A stretch of DNA of 60,602 nucleotides, taken from positions 4,024 through 64,625 of the forward strand of contig JAHENF010000016.1 in the NCBI GenBank assembly GCA_024643255.1, given 5' to 3'. The DNA comes from Ilumatobacteraceae bacterium (GTDB lineage Bacteria > Actinomycetota > Acidimicrobiia > Acidimicrobiales > Ilumatobacteraceae). Made by a program: the position numbers and the translations under genes. How positions within the stretch are numbered: position 1 is the stretch's first letter; each line of letters opens with the position of its first letter. This document shows positions 25,044 through 33,991 of the stretch, in pieces. Under the pieces are notes generated by a model. The model saw nothing but the letters and a program-made list of their open reading frames with translations. It did not search any database and had not been told where the DNA came from.

Positions 25044-26429
25044 ATGAGGGTTGTCTTCGCCACCGCCGAACTCGCTCCCGTCGCGACGGTCGGTGGGCTT
25101 GCGTTCGCTGCAGCTGGCCTCGGTGCCGAGTTGCGGCGCCAAGGCGTCGACGTCGATCTGGTCATGCCTGACTACGGCGGCATCGAACTCGCCGACGAGA
25201 CGATCATCGATCTGGCCGTGCCGTCGTGGGTCGGGCCGGCCCGACTGCGCGTCGGGTCGCACCCCAGCGTCGGCCGACTCCACCTCGTCTCGGTGCCGGG
25301 CATGGAACGACCACATCCCTACCTGCAGGCAGGCGGCGAAGGTTGGCTCGACAACAGTGCGCGATTCTTCCGGTTCGCTCGAGCGGTCGCCGCGTACGTC
25401 GAGCTGGATCGTCCGGACATCCTGCACCTGAACGACTGGCACACCGGTTCGGTGCTGGCCGCACTCACCGATCCGCCGCCGACGGTGCTGTCGCTGCACA
25501 ACCTCGCATATCAGGGCGTCACCGACGGATCATGGCTCGACGTGATCGGGCCTCGCTCGGCCCACTACGAGTGGTGGGGCGGCACGAACCCCCTGTCGGG
25601 CGCCCTGGCGTTGGCCGATCGGATCGTGGCGGTCTCCCCGCACCATGCGACCGAGATCGTCACCCCGGAGGGCGGCTTCGGTCTGGACGAAGCGCTCCGC
25701 AATCGCGGCGCCGACATGATCGGGATCCTCAACGGCATCGACACCGACGTGTGGAATCCGGCGACCGACGCGCACCTCGCGGCCCCCTTCGATGTGACCG
25801 ACCTGGTGGGACGCAACGCGAATCGAGTGACGCTCCACGGTCGGCTGGGCCTGGCCGTCGATGACGTCCCGCTTGCGACGGTCGTGACGCGCCTGACGCA
25901 TCAGAAGGGGATCGACGTGTTGGCGCCCCTGGTGCCGCTGCTGGCGCAGATTCCCATGCGCCTCGCGATCCTCGGTACCGGCGACGCCGGACTCGCCGCC
26001 CATCTGCACCATCTCGCCGACGAACACGCCGACTGGTTCACGTTCGTGGAGGGATACGACGAGGCCCTGTCGCACCTGATGTTCGCCGGAGCCGACCTTT
26101 ACCTGATGCCGAGCCGTTTCGAACCCTGCGGACTCACCCAGATGCAGGCGATGCGGTACGGCGCAGTTCCCGTCGTGACGGCAGTCGGTGGACTCGTCGA
26201 CACGGTGATCGACGCCGACCTCGACCGGCAGGGAACCGGATTCGTCGCTGGCCGAGTCGCGCCCGAAGATCTGCTGGCGGCACTCTTTCGTGCCGCTCGG
26301 CGCGTGAAGGATCGACGTCGGCGCCAGGCGATGCAGCGTCGGATGATGAACATCGACTGGTCGTGGACCCTGCCGGCAGGCGACTATTCGGCCCTCTACG
26401 CCCAACTTGAAGGGTCATCCGGGCGCTGA
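25044..26429 (+). CDS. glgA: GT5 glycogen/starch synthase-like glycosyltransferase
   Basis: 461 residues from ATG at 25044; the longer frame from 24978 crosses into ppc. It is a GT5 enzyme: the N-terminal domain starts MRVVFATAELAPVATVGGLA, the donor site has LTHQKGIDVL, and the C-terminus has SRFEPCGLTQMQAMRYG, nearly identical to bacterial GlgA. The KTGGL motif is altered: Lys15, which contacts ADP-glucose in GlgA, is Thr15. The family extends alpha-1,4-glucan from ADP-glucose. With glgC 18 bp downstream the role in glycogen or maltose-1-phosphate-type glucan synthesis is likely, but the lost Lys leaves the donor or rate open. Confidence 0.9.
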   Translation: MRVVFATAELAPVATVGGLAFAAAGLGAELRRQGVDVDLVMPDYGGIELADETIIDLAVPSWVGPARLRVGSHPSVGRLHLVSVPGMERPHPYLQAGGEGWLDNSARFFRFARAVAAYVELDRPDILHLNDWHTGSVLAALTDPPPTVLSLHNLAYQGVTDGSWLDVIGPRSAHYEWWGGTNPLSGALALADRIVAVSPHHATEIVTPEGGFGLDEALRNRGADMIGILNGIDTDVWNPATDAHLAAPFDVTDLVGRNANRVTLHGRLGLAVDDVPLATVVTRLTHQKGIDVLAPLVPLLAQIPMRLAILGTGDAGLAAHLHHLADEHADWFTFVEGYDEALSHLMFAGADLYLMPSRFEPCGLTQMQAMRYGAVPVVTAVGGLVDTVIDADLDRQGTGFVAGRVAPEDLLAALFRAARRVKDRRRRQAMQRRMMNIDWSWTLPAGDYSALYAQLEGSSGR

Positions 26430-26447
26430 TGTGTACGTTGGAGGGCG

Positions 26448-27677
26448 ATGAGGCCCGAACCCAAAGTGCTCGTGATCGTGCTCGCCGGCGGCGAGGGCAA
26501 ACGTCTTCAACCGCTCACGAATGACCGGGCCAAGCCGGCCGTTCCGTTCGCCGGGACCTACCGGCTGATCGATTTCGCGCTGTCGAACTTCGCGAACGCG
26601 GGCTACCTGAAGATCGTCGTGCTCACGCAGTACAAGAGCCACAGCCTCGACCGACACATCTCGCAGACGTGGCGCTTCTCGGCGATGCTCGACAACTACG
26701 TGACGCCGGTACCCGCCCAGATGCGGCGGGGACCGTACTGGTTCCAGGGGTCTGCAGACGCGATCTACCAGAACCTCAACCTGATCGCCGACGAGTCGCC
26801 CGACATCGTCTGCGTGTTCGGCGCCGATCACATCTACCGCATGGATCCGCGTCAGATGGTCGACGAGCACGTGCAGTCCGGCGCCGGGGTGACCGTCGCG
26901 GCGATTCCGGTGCCCAAGCACGAGGCCACCGAGTTCGGGGTGATCGAAGTCGCCGAGGACGGAAGGATCATCGCCTTCCACGAGAAGGTCCCGTCACCGC
27001 CGACGATGCCAGGCAACGACCAGATGTGCCTCGCGAGCATGGGGAACTACGTGTTCGACACCCAGACGCTCATCGACGTGGTCACGCCTCGCGAGAACTC
27101 CTACACGGACCTCGGCAGCCACGTGATCCCGGCGCTGACCGAGGCGGGCGTGGCGCGGGCCTACGACTTCTCGAAGAACGAGGTCCCCGGCCAGGACGAG
27201 CGCGAGAAGGGATACTGGCGTGACGTCGGGACGATCGACTCGTTCTTCCACGCCAACATGGACCTGATCGCCCCGGTGCCGATCTTCAACCTGTACAACG
27301 AGAAGTGGCCGGTCTTCACCTCTCGACGGGCGTTGCCTCCCGCCAAGGTGTCACGTGGACGCGGCGGTGAGCCGTCGTTCGTCGACGGCAGCCTGTTGTG
27401 TCAGGGGTCGATCATCTCGGGCTCGCACGTCGAGCGTTCCATCGTCGGGCCGGGCGCGTTCATCGACCATGACGCACACGTCACCGATTCGATCATCTTT
27501 CCCGACGTCCGCATCGGTCCCGGCGTCCGTCTGCACCGCTGCATCGTCGACAAGAACGTCGTCGTGCCCGAGTGGACCCGGATCGGACTCGAACTCGATG
27601 CCGACCGTCAGCAGTTCACCGTGAGCGACGAAGGTGTCGTCGTGATCGAGAAGGGTCGCAGACTCCCGCGCAACTGA
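26448..27677 (+). CDS. glgC: Glucose-1-phosphate adenylyltransferase (ADP-glucose pyrophosphorylase)
   Basis: 409 residues, the full length of the bacterial enzyme. The nucleotidyltransferase signature VLAGGEGKRLQPLT is at residues 11-24, the N-terminal regulatory and active region has DRAKPAVPFAGTYRLIDF, and the C-terminal left-handed beta-helix repeats occupy about 300-400. A GGAGG site precedes the ATG. It makes ADP-glucose from glucose-1-phosphate and ATP, the committed step for glycogen. It forms a two-gene operon with glgA. The stop is 4 bp from the convergent oxidoreductase gene. Confidence 0.97.
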   Translation: MRPEPKVLVIVLAGGEGKRLQPLTNDRAKPAVPFAGTYRLIDFALSNFANAGYLKIVVLTQYKSHSLDRHISQTWRFSAMLDNYVTPVPAQMRRGPYWFQGSADAIYQNLNLIADESPDIVCVFGADHIYRMDPRQMVDEHVQSGAGVTVAAIPVPKHEATEFGVIEVAEDGRIIAFHEKVPSPPTMPGNDQMCLASMGNYVFDTQTLIDVVTPRENSYTDLGSHVIPALTEAGVARAYDFSKNEVPGQDEREKGYWRDVGTIDSFFHANMDLIAPVPIFNLYNEKWPVFTSRRALPPAKVSRGRGGEPSFVDGSLLCQGSIISGSHVERSIVGPGAFIDHDAHVTDSIIFPDVRIGPGVRLHRCIVDKNVVVPEWTRIGLELDADRQQFTVSDEGVVVIEKGRRLPRN

Positions 27678-27681
27678 GCGT

Positions 27682-28743
27682 TCACGGTGTGCCGGGCGCC
27701 TCGTGCGTCGGGGCGAGCAGTTGGCGCGGCGTGAGGTTGCGAGGACCCTGAAAGGGAAGCGCGACGTCGATGGCGTTCCTGCCGGCAGACCAGTGCGCGG
27801 CCGAGATCACGTCGAGGACCTGGCGTCCGAGATGCGACGTCGTCGGAACCGGTCGACCGGTTCGGACATTGGTCCAGAACCGCTTGAGTTGTGGTGCATA
27901 GCCGTAGTCGTGCACCAGTGACGGACCGCCGGGCCCCGGTCCGAGTCCGGTCGTGACCGGTTCACCGTTGTGCTCCAGTGTCGGCAGCGGGTACAGCTCG
28001 GCGCGCAGCACACCGGCGGCACTCGAGGCCTGCAGATCCCAATCGGGTGCGGCACCGGGTTGCCATCCGACGACGATCGTGGCGACGAGTCCGCCGGCGA
28101 AGCGCAGCCGGACGGTTGCGTGCTCGCGTGCCGTCGACGCATCGGTGATCACCGCGTTGACATGTTCGGGTGGCCCGGCGCCTGCTTCTGCAGCCGTGCG
28201 CAGCACCAGACCGACGGGGTGGACGCCGAGATCGAACAGCGCGCCGCCGCCCCAGTCGGTCCCGCCGGGCGCGCGCCACGTCGGCGGTGGCTGGATCGCC
28301 CGAGCCGACAGGTGTGTGAGCGTGCCGATCTGGACGACGTCGGTGAGCAGGCCGTCGACCACGGGCGACGCAACCAGGTGCTCGGAGTACAGCACCGGGC
28401 GTCCGACGGCCGTCTCTGCGGCGATGAGCCGATCCGCATCCGCGAGCGTGCACGCGATCGGCGCCTCGACCACGACCTGGTAGCCGGCGCGGAGCAGCCC
28501 GATCGCGTCGTCGACGTGGTTCGCCGGCGGCGTCGCGACGATCGCGATGTCACCTCGTCGTTGCGCGACGAGGTCGTCGAACGTCGATGCCGGGGCGCCG
28601 ACCGCCCGGGCGAGCTCGGAGGCCCGTTCGGCGGTGCGCGAGGCGATCGCCCGGACCGGCCACTCGAGCGACTGGCACGCAGCCGCGTGGACGCCGGCGA
28701 CCATGCCCGCGCCCCACAGCACCACATCGGGTCGTCGTTGCAC
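27682..28743 (-). CDS. Gfo/Idh/MocA-family oxidoreductase
   Basis: 353 residues from GTG at 28743, preceded by AGGCGG overlapping the TAG of the upstream luciferase-like gene; the open frame to 28821 would overlap that gene. The Rossmann fold has VVLWGAGMVAGVH, and the family motif EKP at the active site reads VEAPIACTL, so the usual Lys is replaced by Ala. FDLGVHPVGL carries the His region of the C-terminal domain. Members oxidise or reduce sugars or related compounds with NAD(P). Loss of the EKP lysine makes catalysis by the standard route doubtful. It is translationally linked to the luciferase-like gene. Confidence 0.8.
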   Translation of the reverse strand: MQRRPDVVLWGAGMVAGVHAAACQSLEWPVRAIASRTAERASELARAVGAPASTFDDLVAQRRGDIAIVATPPANHVDDAIGLLRAGYQVVVEAPIACTLADADRLIAAETAVGRPVLYSEHLVASPVVDGLLTDVVQIGTLTHLSARAIQPPPTWRAPGGTDWGGGALFDLGVHPVGLVLRTAAEAGAGPPEHVNAVITDASTAREHATVRLRFAGGLVATIVVGWQPGAAPDWDLQASSAAGVLRAELYPLPTLEHNGEPVTTGLGPGPGGPSLVHDYGYAPQLKRFWTNVRTGRPVPTTSHLGRQVLDVISAAHWSAGRNAIDVALPFQGPRNLTPRQLLAPTHEAPGTP

Positions 28744-28753
28744 GAACAGCCGC

Positions 28754-29704
28754 CTAACGCCCCGCGAGCTCGGCGACGACGGGAGCGAACGCATCGATCT
28801 CGTTGGTTCCGACGCTGACATAACTGAATCCGTGCGTCTCGCGCAGCGCCAGCAGGTCTTCGACGACCTTCGAGGGGCTCCCGATGAGCGCGTAGGGGGA
28901 CCCGTCGATCATCGCCGGGTCCACGCCGAGCGTGCGCGCGATCGATTCGATCGCCCCGACCCGATCGTCGGTGATCTTGTTGAAGAACGTGCGGATGTGG
29001 AGTTCGAGATCGGCGAGCCGATCACCGGCCTGTTCGACGACGATGGCGACCTTGCGAGTGACGGCTTCGGCGGTCATGGTGGCGAAGGCCTCCGGACCGA
29101 AGACCCCTGCGATCAGCGTGGCGTTGATCCCGACGATATCTGCCTCGCGCGCCGCGATGCCGAGCACGCGACGCCCGCCACCTCCGATGAGAATCGGCGG
29201 GCAGGGGCGCTGAACCGGCTTGGGCAGTCCGTCGTAGCCGGTGACGACGTAGTGCTCGCCCGAGAAACTGAACGGACCGGGGCCCATCGCTCCCCGGATG
29301 ACGGCCAGGCCCTCGACGAATCGATCGATCCTGATCCCCGCAGCGTCGTGGGCGAGTCCGAGTTGCTCGTAGTCCGACGTCATCCAGCCCGCGCCGAGGC
29401 CGATCTCGACCCGGCCATCGGAGAGCACATCCATCGTCGCCAGTTCCTTGGCGAGGATGGCCGGATGCTTGTAGTCGTTGTCGAACACCAGGGCGCCGGC
29501 GCGCAGCGTCGTGGTCGCGTCGAGCACGGCCTGGAGCGCAGGGATCGGGGCGAACTGATCGGTGAAGTGGTCCGGCATCGTCGCGGTCGAGTACCCGAGC
29601 GATTCGATCTGGCGAGCGGTCTCGGCCCAGGTTCGGACATCGCTCGGCACCGTGAGCTGGACTCCGAAGCGAAACGGCTTGACGGCGATGGCGGGGTCGG
29701 TCAT
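28754..29704 (-). CDS. Luciferase-like (LLM class) probable F420-dependent oxidoreductase
   Basis: 316 residues starting MTDPAIAVKPFRFGVQ. It is clearly a paralogue of the protein at 3095-4063: both have PFRFG at the N-terminus, IGLGAGW(M/L) in the middle, ILIGGG(G/A)(R/K)RVLG, and a matching FSYVSVG / ISYVTFA segment near the end. These similarities are by eye. Deazaflavin-dependent hydride transfer is likely and the substrate unknown. It is followed 10 bp later by the Gfo/Idh-type gene and diverges from the penicillin-binding protein gene, 79 bp between starts. Confidence 0.84.
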   Translation of the reverse strand: MTDPAIAVKPFRFGVQLTVPSDVRTWAETARQIESLGYSTATMPDHFTDQFAPIPALQAVLDATTTLRAGALVFDNDYKHPAILAKELATMDVLSDGRVEIGLGAGWMTSDYEQLGLAHDAAGIRIDRFVEGLAVIRGAMGPGPFSFSGEHYVVTGYDGLPKPVQRPCPPILIGGGGRRVLGIAAREADIVGINATLIAGVFGPEAFATMTAEAVTRKVAIVVEQAGDRLADLELHIRTFFNKITDDRVGAIESIARTLGVDPAMIDGSPYALIGSPSKVVEDLLALRETHGFSYVSVGTNEIDAFAPVVAELAGR

Positions 29705-29783
29705 CGTCGGCGAACGTACACGACGCCCGCGGCCACCGCCTGCCGCCCACAGCGCCGGCACCCCCAGTATCGTCGAGGCCACT

Positions 29784-31985
29784 GTGCGTCTCCTCGGCCT
29801 CGTCCCACGTCTGCTGCTGATCGTCGCGGCCGGTGCGTTGCTGATCACCGCCACCGTGGTGGGCGTCGCGCCGCGGCTCTGGGCATCGGTGAATGCGCAC
29901 GAGGAGCTGCCGGTCGAGCTCCCCGACTTCGAGGCACTGGCCCAGCGGACGTACGTCTACGACGTGAGCGGACAGGAGATCGGGTTCTACGAACTGGAGA
30001 ACTCCCAGCCGATTGCCTACGACGACATCCCGGCCAATGTCGTCGACGCGTTCCTGACGGTCGAGGACAAGGAGTTCTTCGGCCACGAGGGCATCAACGT
30101 TCGCAGCCTGGTGCGCGCGACCCTGTCGAACTTCGCCTCCGACGCACCGCAGCAGGGTGCGTCCACGATCACGATGCAGGTGGTCAAGAACGACTTCCTC
30201 GCCGGCCTGGAGCGCGACGGTCGCTACAAGGTGCTGCAGATCCACTACGCACGGATGCTCGAGAAGAAGCTGACCAAGCAGCAGATCCTCGAGCGCTATC
30301 TGAACACGGTGTTCTTCGGTAACAACGCCTACGGCATCTCGGCGGCCGCCGAGACGTACTTCGGCAAGCGGGCGCAGGACCTCACGTTCACCGAGGCCGC
30401 CTTTCTCGCCGGCCTGGTCCGCTCCCCCTCGGGGTTCGATCCGATCAACGAGCCCGAGCGCAGCCGGGCACGGTGGCTGCAGGTCGTCTCCCGGCTCGAG
30501 GACGACGGCAAGGTGACGCCCGTCGAGGCACTCGCCCTCCAGGACTTCGTCTTGCCGTCACGTGTCAAAACGCTGCCGGACCGGGCGTTCGAGCGCACGT
30601 ACTTCACCGAGGCGTTGCGCGACTACCTCCTCAATCGCAGCGACGTGCTCGGCGACACCTACCAGGAGCGGTACAACCAGCTGTTCCGTGGTGGTCTGCG
30701 CATCCACACCACGCTCGACGCGAATCTGCAGTCGCTCGCCGAGCAGGCCCGCGGCGTGCTGCCGGACACGCCCGAGGGCTTCGATGCCTCGATCGTGTCG
30801 CTCGATGCGACCTCGGGGGCCGTGCGGGTGATGGTCGGCGGTCGCGGGTTCGTGCCCAACGAGCGCGAGGTCAACATGGCCCTGTCGCCCCGGCAGACAG
30901 GGTCGAGCATCAAGATGTTCATCCTCTCCGCCGCCGTCCAGGCCGGCGCGCAGCAGAACGACGTGCTCGATGGCACGAAGCCATGCACATTGCCGAACCC
31001 GGATGAACCGAGCAAGCCGTTCACGATCACCGATGCGGTCAGCCGTGGCGTCGTGACCCTGCAGGAGCACACGACGAGGTCGATCAACTGTGCGTTCGCC
31101 CGCCTCTCACAGATCGTGGGATTGAACCGCGTGGTCGACACCACCTACCGGATGGCGCACTCGACCTATCTCTACAAGGATCAGCCGGCGACCGAACGCG
31201 AGCCCATCCGGCCGTACGCGAGCTTCGCGACCGGAGCGAACGAGATGGCACCGATCGACATGGCGGCCGGGGTGCAGACGCTGGCCAACGAGGGCGTGCA
31301 CCATGATCCGTATTACGTCGACTTCATCGACAACGCCGCCGGTGAGCGTGTGTACACCCATCTCGATCCTGGGACGCAGGTCCTCGACCGCGATGCCGCG
31401 CTGGCGACCGTCGAGATCATGAAGGGCCCGATCTACGGCGGTGGCACCGGTCGCGGTGCGGCCTTCGACGATCGCCGGCCGGCCTTCGGCAAGACCGGAA
31501 CGCAGCAGGACAACACCAACGCGTGGTTCATCGGTGGGACCAAGCAGCTCGCGACCGCCGTGTGGGTCGGCGACCCCAATGCCTACACACCGATGAACGG
31601 GATCCCGGCCTTCAGCGCCCGTGGCTACCCGCGTGTGCAGGGCGGCACGTTCCCGGCGGACATCTGGAAGGCGTTCATGGAGCCTGCGCATGCATTCCTC
31701 CCCGCGCTCGACTGGGATCGACCGGCTCCACCCAAACGTGCGAACGCCCGCCTGGTGTTGCCGGGCAACGAGTGCATCCTGAAGTACGCTCCGCCCGTCG
31801 AGACCGTCCCGGCCGACCCGAACGCGCCCACGACGACGTTGGCTCCGGATGCGACGACCACGACGACCCTGCCACCGGTGGCCGAGGTGATCCCGACCGG
31901 CACGACGATTCCACCCGACGTGCTCGACCCCAACGCGCCGCTGCCGTCGGTGCCGATCAGCGAGATCATCGGCCCCTGCGTCTGA
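29784..31985 (+). CDS. Class A (bifunctional) penicillin-binding protein
   Basis: 733 residues from GTG at 29784. One N-terminal membrane span (about 8-30) anchors the protein. The glycosyltransferase domain has TVEDKEFFGHEG (catalytic Glu94) and QGASTITMQ. The transpeptidase has the SxxK box at Ser374-Lys377 (TGSSIKMF), SIN as the SxN box, and FGKTGT as the KTG box. The C-terminal tail is rich in Thr and Pro with runs of four or five Thr, as in actinobacterial PBPs. It polymerises glycan strands and cross-links stem peptides outside the membrane. The frame's apparent start at 29562 lies within the divergent gene. Confidence 0.96.
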   Translation: MRLLGLVPRLLLIVAAGALLITATVVGVAPRLWASVNAHEELPVELPDFEALAQRTYVYDVSGQEIGFYELENSQPIAYDDIPANVVDAFLTVEDKEFFGHEGINVRSLVRATLSNFASDAPQQGASTITMQVVKNDFLAGLERDGRYKVLQIHYARMLEKKLTKQQILERYLNTVFFGNNAYGISAAAETYFGKRAQDLTFTEAAFLAGLVRSPSGFDPINEPERSRARWLQVVSRLEDDGKVTPVEALALQDFVLPSRVKTLPDRAFERTYFTEALRDYLLNRSDVLGDTYQERYNQLFRGGLRIHTTLDANLQSLAEQARGVLPDTPEGFDASIVSLDATSGAVRVMVGGRGFVPNEREVNMALSPRQTGSSIKMFILSAAVQAGAQQNDVLDGTKPCTLPNPDEPSKPFTITDAVSRGVVTLQEHTTRSINCAFARLSQIVGLNRVVDTTYRMAHSTYLYKDQPATEREPIRPYASFATGANEMAPIDMAAGVQTLANEGVHHDPYYVDFIDNAAGERVYTHLDPGTQVLDRDAALATVEIMKGPIYGGGTGRGAAFDDRRPAFGKTGTQQDNTNAWFIGGTKQLATAVWVGDPNAYTPMNGIPAFSARGYPRVQGGTFPADIWKAFMEPAHAFLPALDWDRPAPPKRANARLVLPGNECILKYAPPVETVPADPNAPTTTLAPDATTTTTLPPVAEVIPTGTTIPPDVLDPNAPLPSVPISEIIGPCV

Positions 31986-32004
31986 CCTGCCACACTGGTC
32001 GGCG

Positions 32005-32745
32005 ATGACCGATTCCTCCGCCGACCCGACGCCCGACGCGACGCTGCCCGAGTTGCTGCTGGCGCTCCAGGCGATCGACACCCAGGCGGATCAGCTCACA
32101 CATCGGCGTGCTCACTCACCATTGCGCGACGAGTTCACGGCGGCGTCGAATCGAGCGACCCAGTGGGAGCGCCAGCGCGCGGCATTCGTCGCGGCGATCG
32201 CCGAGTTCGGCGCGTCGATCGACCGTGCCGAGGCCCAGGGCGCCGAGTTGCTCGAGCATCGTCAGCGGCTGGACCGGCAACTGAAGACCGTGATCGCCCC
32301 GCGGGAGGCGGAGGCGCTGATGCACGAGATCTCGAACATCGAGGCCCAACGTGACGAACTCGATGTCGTCGAGATGGACGCGCTCGAGCAGCAAGCAGCG
32401 CTCGATGACCAACTCGCAGCGCACCTGGCCGAGGAGGAGGCGATCACCGGGGCCCTGAGCCTCGCCGATCAGGCGCTGGCGGTGGAGTCCGGCGACATCG
32501 ACGCCGAGCTCGAGCGGCTGGCGAGGTCGCGCGAAGACGTGCGGTCGTCGATCGCCGACTCGGTGCTCACCACGTACGACCGAAAGCGCGAGGCGCTCGG
32601 CGTCGCCGTTGCCCCACTGGTCGGTCGGCAGTGCCAAGGTTGTCATCTCGAGCTGTCGGCAGCCGAGATCGACACGGTCAAGACCGAGGCAGCAGCGACG
32701 GGCGTCACCGACTGCCCCGACTGCGGCCGCCTCCTGATCGTCTGA
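32005..32745 (+). CDS. Coiled-coil protein with C-terminal zinc ribbon (DUF164/zf-RING_7 family)
   Basis: 246 residues. Residues about 30-195 form a long Glu-, Gln-, Ala- and Arg-rich coiled coil without proline. Residues about 205-245 carry CQGCH and CPDCG, a four-cysteine zinc ribbon ending in LLIV. This layout is the conserved family near the nif3/rnhA region in mycobacteria, where the zinc-ribbon gene sits next to an RNase HI/acid phosphatase gene. The histidine phosphatase at 33276 repeats part of that arrangement. The molecular role is unsettled; nucleic-acid or envelope-related adaptor functions have been suggested for homologues. Confidence 0.82.
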   Translation: MTDSSADPTPDATLPELLLALQAIDTQADQLTHRRAHSPLRDEFTAASNRATQWERQRAAFVAAIAEFGASIDRAEAQGAELLEHRQRLDRQLKTVIAPREAEALMHEISNIEAQRDELDVVEMDALEQQAALDDQLAAHLAEEEAITGALSLADQALAVESGDIDAELERLARSREDVRSSIADSVLTTYDRKREALGVAVAPLVGRQCQGCHLELSAAEIDTVKTEAAATGVTDCPDCGRLLIV

Positions 32746-32747
32746 CC

Positions 32748-33236
32748 GTGTTCTTCTGGTTCATCGGCACGGCGATCGTCACGGTCGGGCTCGTGTTCCG
32801 CGATCCCCGCTTCGATTACCGCCTGTTGATCGTCGGTTCGGTCCTCCCCGTCGGCGACGGTCTGTTCGGTGGCGCGCGGGCCATGCACAGCGTCACGGTC
32901 AGCGTGGTGCTGCTCGCGGTGCTGATGATCGCGACATCGGGTCGCAAGCCGATCCGCAAGATGCTGCTGGGCCTGCCGATCGGCATGATCCTGCACCTCG
33001 TGTTCGACGGGGCATGGAACAACACCGAGGTCTTCTGGTGGCCGTTCTTCGGTTGGTCGTTCCGGGACTCGCCACTGCCGGTCGCCGATCGTGGCTGGTG
33101 GGGGCTGTCGCTGGAGGCGATCGGTCTCGCGCTGTGCGTCTGGTTGTGGCGCCACAACGATCTCGGCGACCGTGAACGTCGCACGAAGTTTCGTCACGAC
33201 GGCGTCCTCGACGCGGTGCCGGCACGCTTCGGCTGA
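32748..33236 (+). CDS. Integral membrane protein of unknown function
   Basis: 162 residues from a GTG at 32748, two bases after the previous stop. There are about four hydrophobic spans: 1-20, 25-45, 50-65 and 82-105, with a final weak one near 125-145. An aromatic stretch FWWPFFGWSF follows HLVFDGAW, a His/Asp-containing segment seen in membrane-bound metal-dependent hydrolases (YdjM-like), but only one such segment is clear. The basic tail ends in the cytoplasm by the positive-inside rule. It is probably in an operon with the zinc-ribbon gene and histidine phosphatase. Confidence 0.7.
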   Translation: MFFWFIGTAIVTVGLVFRDPRFDYRLLIVGSVLPVGDGLFGGARAMHSVTVSVVLLAVLMIATSGRKPIRKMLLGLPIGMILHLVFDGAWNNTEVFWWPFFGWSFRDSPLPVADRGWWGLSLEAIGLALCVWLWRHNDLGDRERRTKFRHDGVLDAVPARFG

Positions 33237-33275
33237 GAACGAAGAGACGGCGTCGGCTGTGGGACACTGCTGAGC

Positions 33276-33860
33276 GTGTTGATCCTCGTCCGTCACGGCC
33301 GCACCCAGGCAAATCTCGAGGGGCGACTGCAAGGACGCCTCGACCAGGACCTCGATGAGCACGGCCGGCGCCAGGCCGTTGCGGTCGCCGCATTCGTCCA
33401 GGATCGTTGCGAGGTCGACTTCGTGGTGTCGAGCCCACTCAAGCGGGCTCGCCAGACGGCGGCCGAGTTCGGCCGGCCCGTCGAGATCGACGAGCGGTGG
33501 TTGGAGCTGTCGTACGGCGAGTACGAGGGCACGCCGCACGCCGATGTGCCCTCGGAGGTCTGGTCACGTTGGCGCGACGATCCCGACTTCACACCGGAGG
33601 GCGGCGAGTCGTTGGCAGCGCTCGACATCCGCGTTCGCGGCGCCTGCGAGGAGTTGCTCGCACGGGCCGATGCCGCGAATGTCGTCGTCGTGAGCCATGT
33701 CTCGCCGATGAAGTCGGCGGTTGCCTGGGCGCTCGGTGTCGGGATCGACATCTCGTTCAACTGTCATCTCGACCACGCCTCGGTGTGCCGGATCGCCGTG
33801 CGCGGCGGGCGCCCGATCCTGCAGACGTTCAACGAAACCGCGGTCATCCCGACCCCGTGA
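33276..33860 (+). CDS. Histidine phosphatase (phosphoglycerate-mutase-like) family protein
   Basis: 194 residues with GTG start. LVRHGRTQAN is the RHG catalytic motif, and HVSPMKSAVAWALG carries the second His. ELSYGEYEG supplies the acid loop. Its best family fit is the cobalamin-type (CobC) or acid phosphatase branch. The mycobacterial counterpart is fused to RNase HI and sits beside a zinc-ribbon gene; here the phosphatase stands alone, separated by one membrane-protein gene. It dephosphorylates a small phosphate ester such as alpha-ribazole phosphate or a sugar phosphate; which one cannot be told. A 43-bp inverted-repeat element follows the stop. Confidence 0.88.
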   Translation: MLILVRHGRTQANLEGRLQGRLDQDLDEHGRRQAVAVAAFVQDRCEVDFVVSSPLKRARQTAAEFGRPVEIDERWLELSYGEYEGTPHADVPSEVWSRWRDDPDFTPEGGESLAALDIRVRGACEELLARADAANVVVVSHVSPMKSAVAWALGVGIDISFNCHLDHASVCRIAVRGGRPILQTFNETAVIPTP

Positions 33861-33869
33861 ACCAGCCGT

Positions 33870-33912
33870 GCGATGAGTTCCGGCGCGACCTGTGCGCGCC
33901 CAAACTCATCGC
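33870..33912. repeat. 43-bp inverted-repeat element, copy A
   Basis: The element begins GCGATGAGTT and ends AAACTCATCGC; the outer 10 bp are exact inverted repeats. Inside them GGCGCG and CGCGCC also pair, so nearly the whole element folds into a hairpin. Two more 43-bp copies with the same ends lie at 60451-60493 and 60513-60555. It sits between the convergent phosphatase and binding-protein genes and could end transcription in both directions. Confidence 0.8.
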
Positions 33913-33991
33913 TGTGGTGGGGGTGGCGGGCGCGGCGACCTCGAACGGGGTCCTCCCGGAATTGTCGGTCGCCGGCCCGTCACCACCTGGG

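Noticed and set aside
24109-25047. 312-codon plus-strand frame opposite ppc ending near glgA
   Set aside because: Antisense shadow of ppc with no domain or ribosome site.
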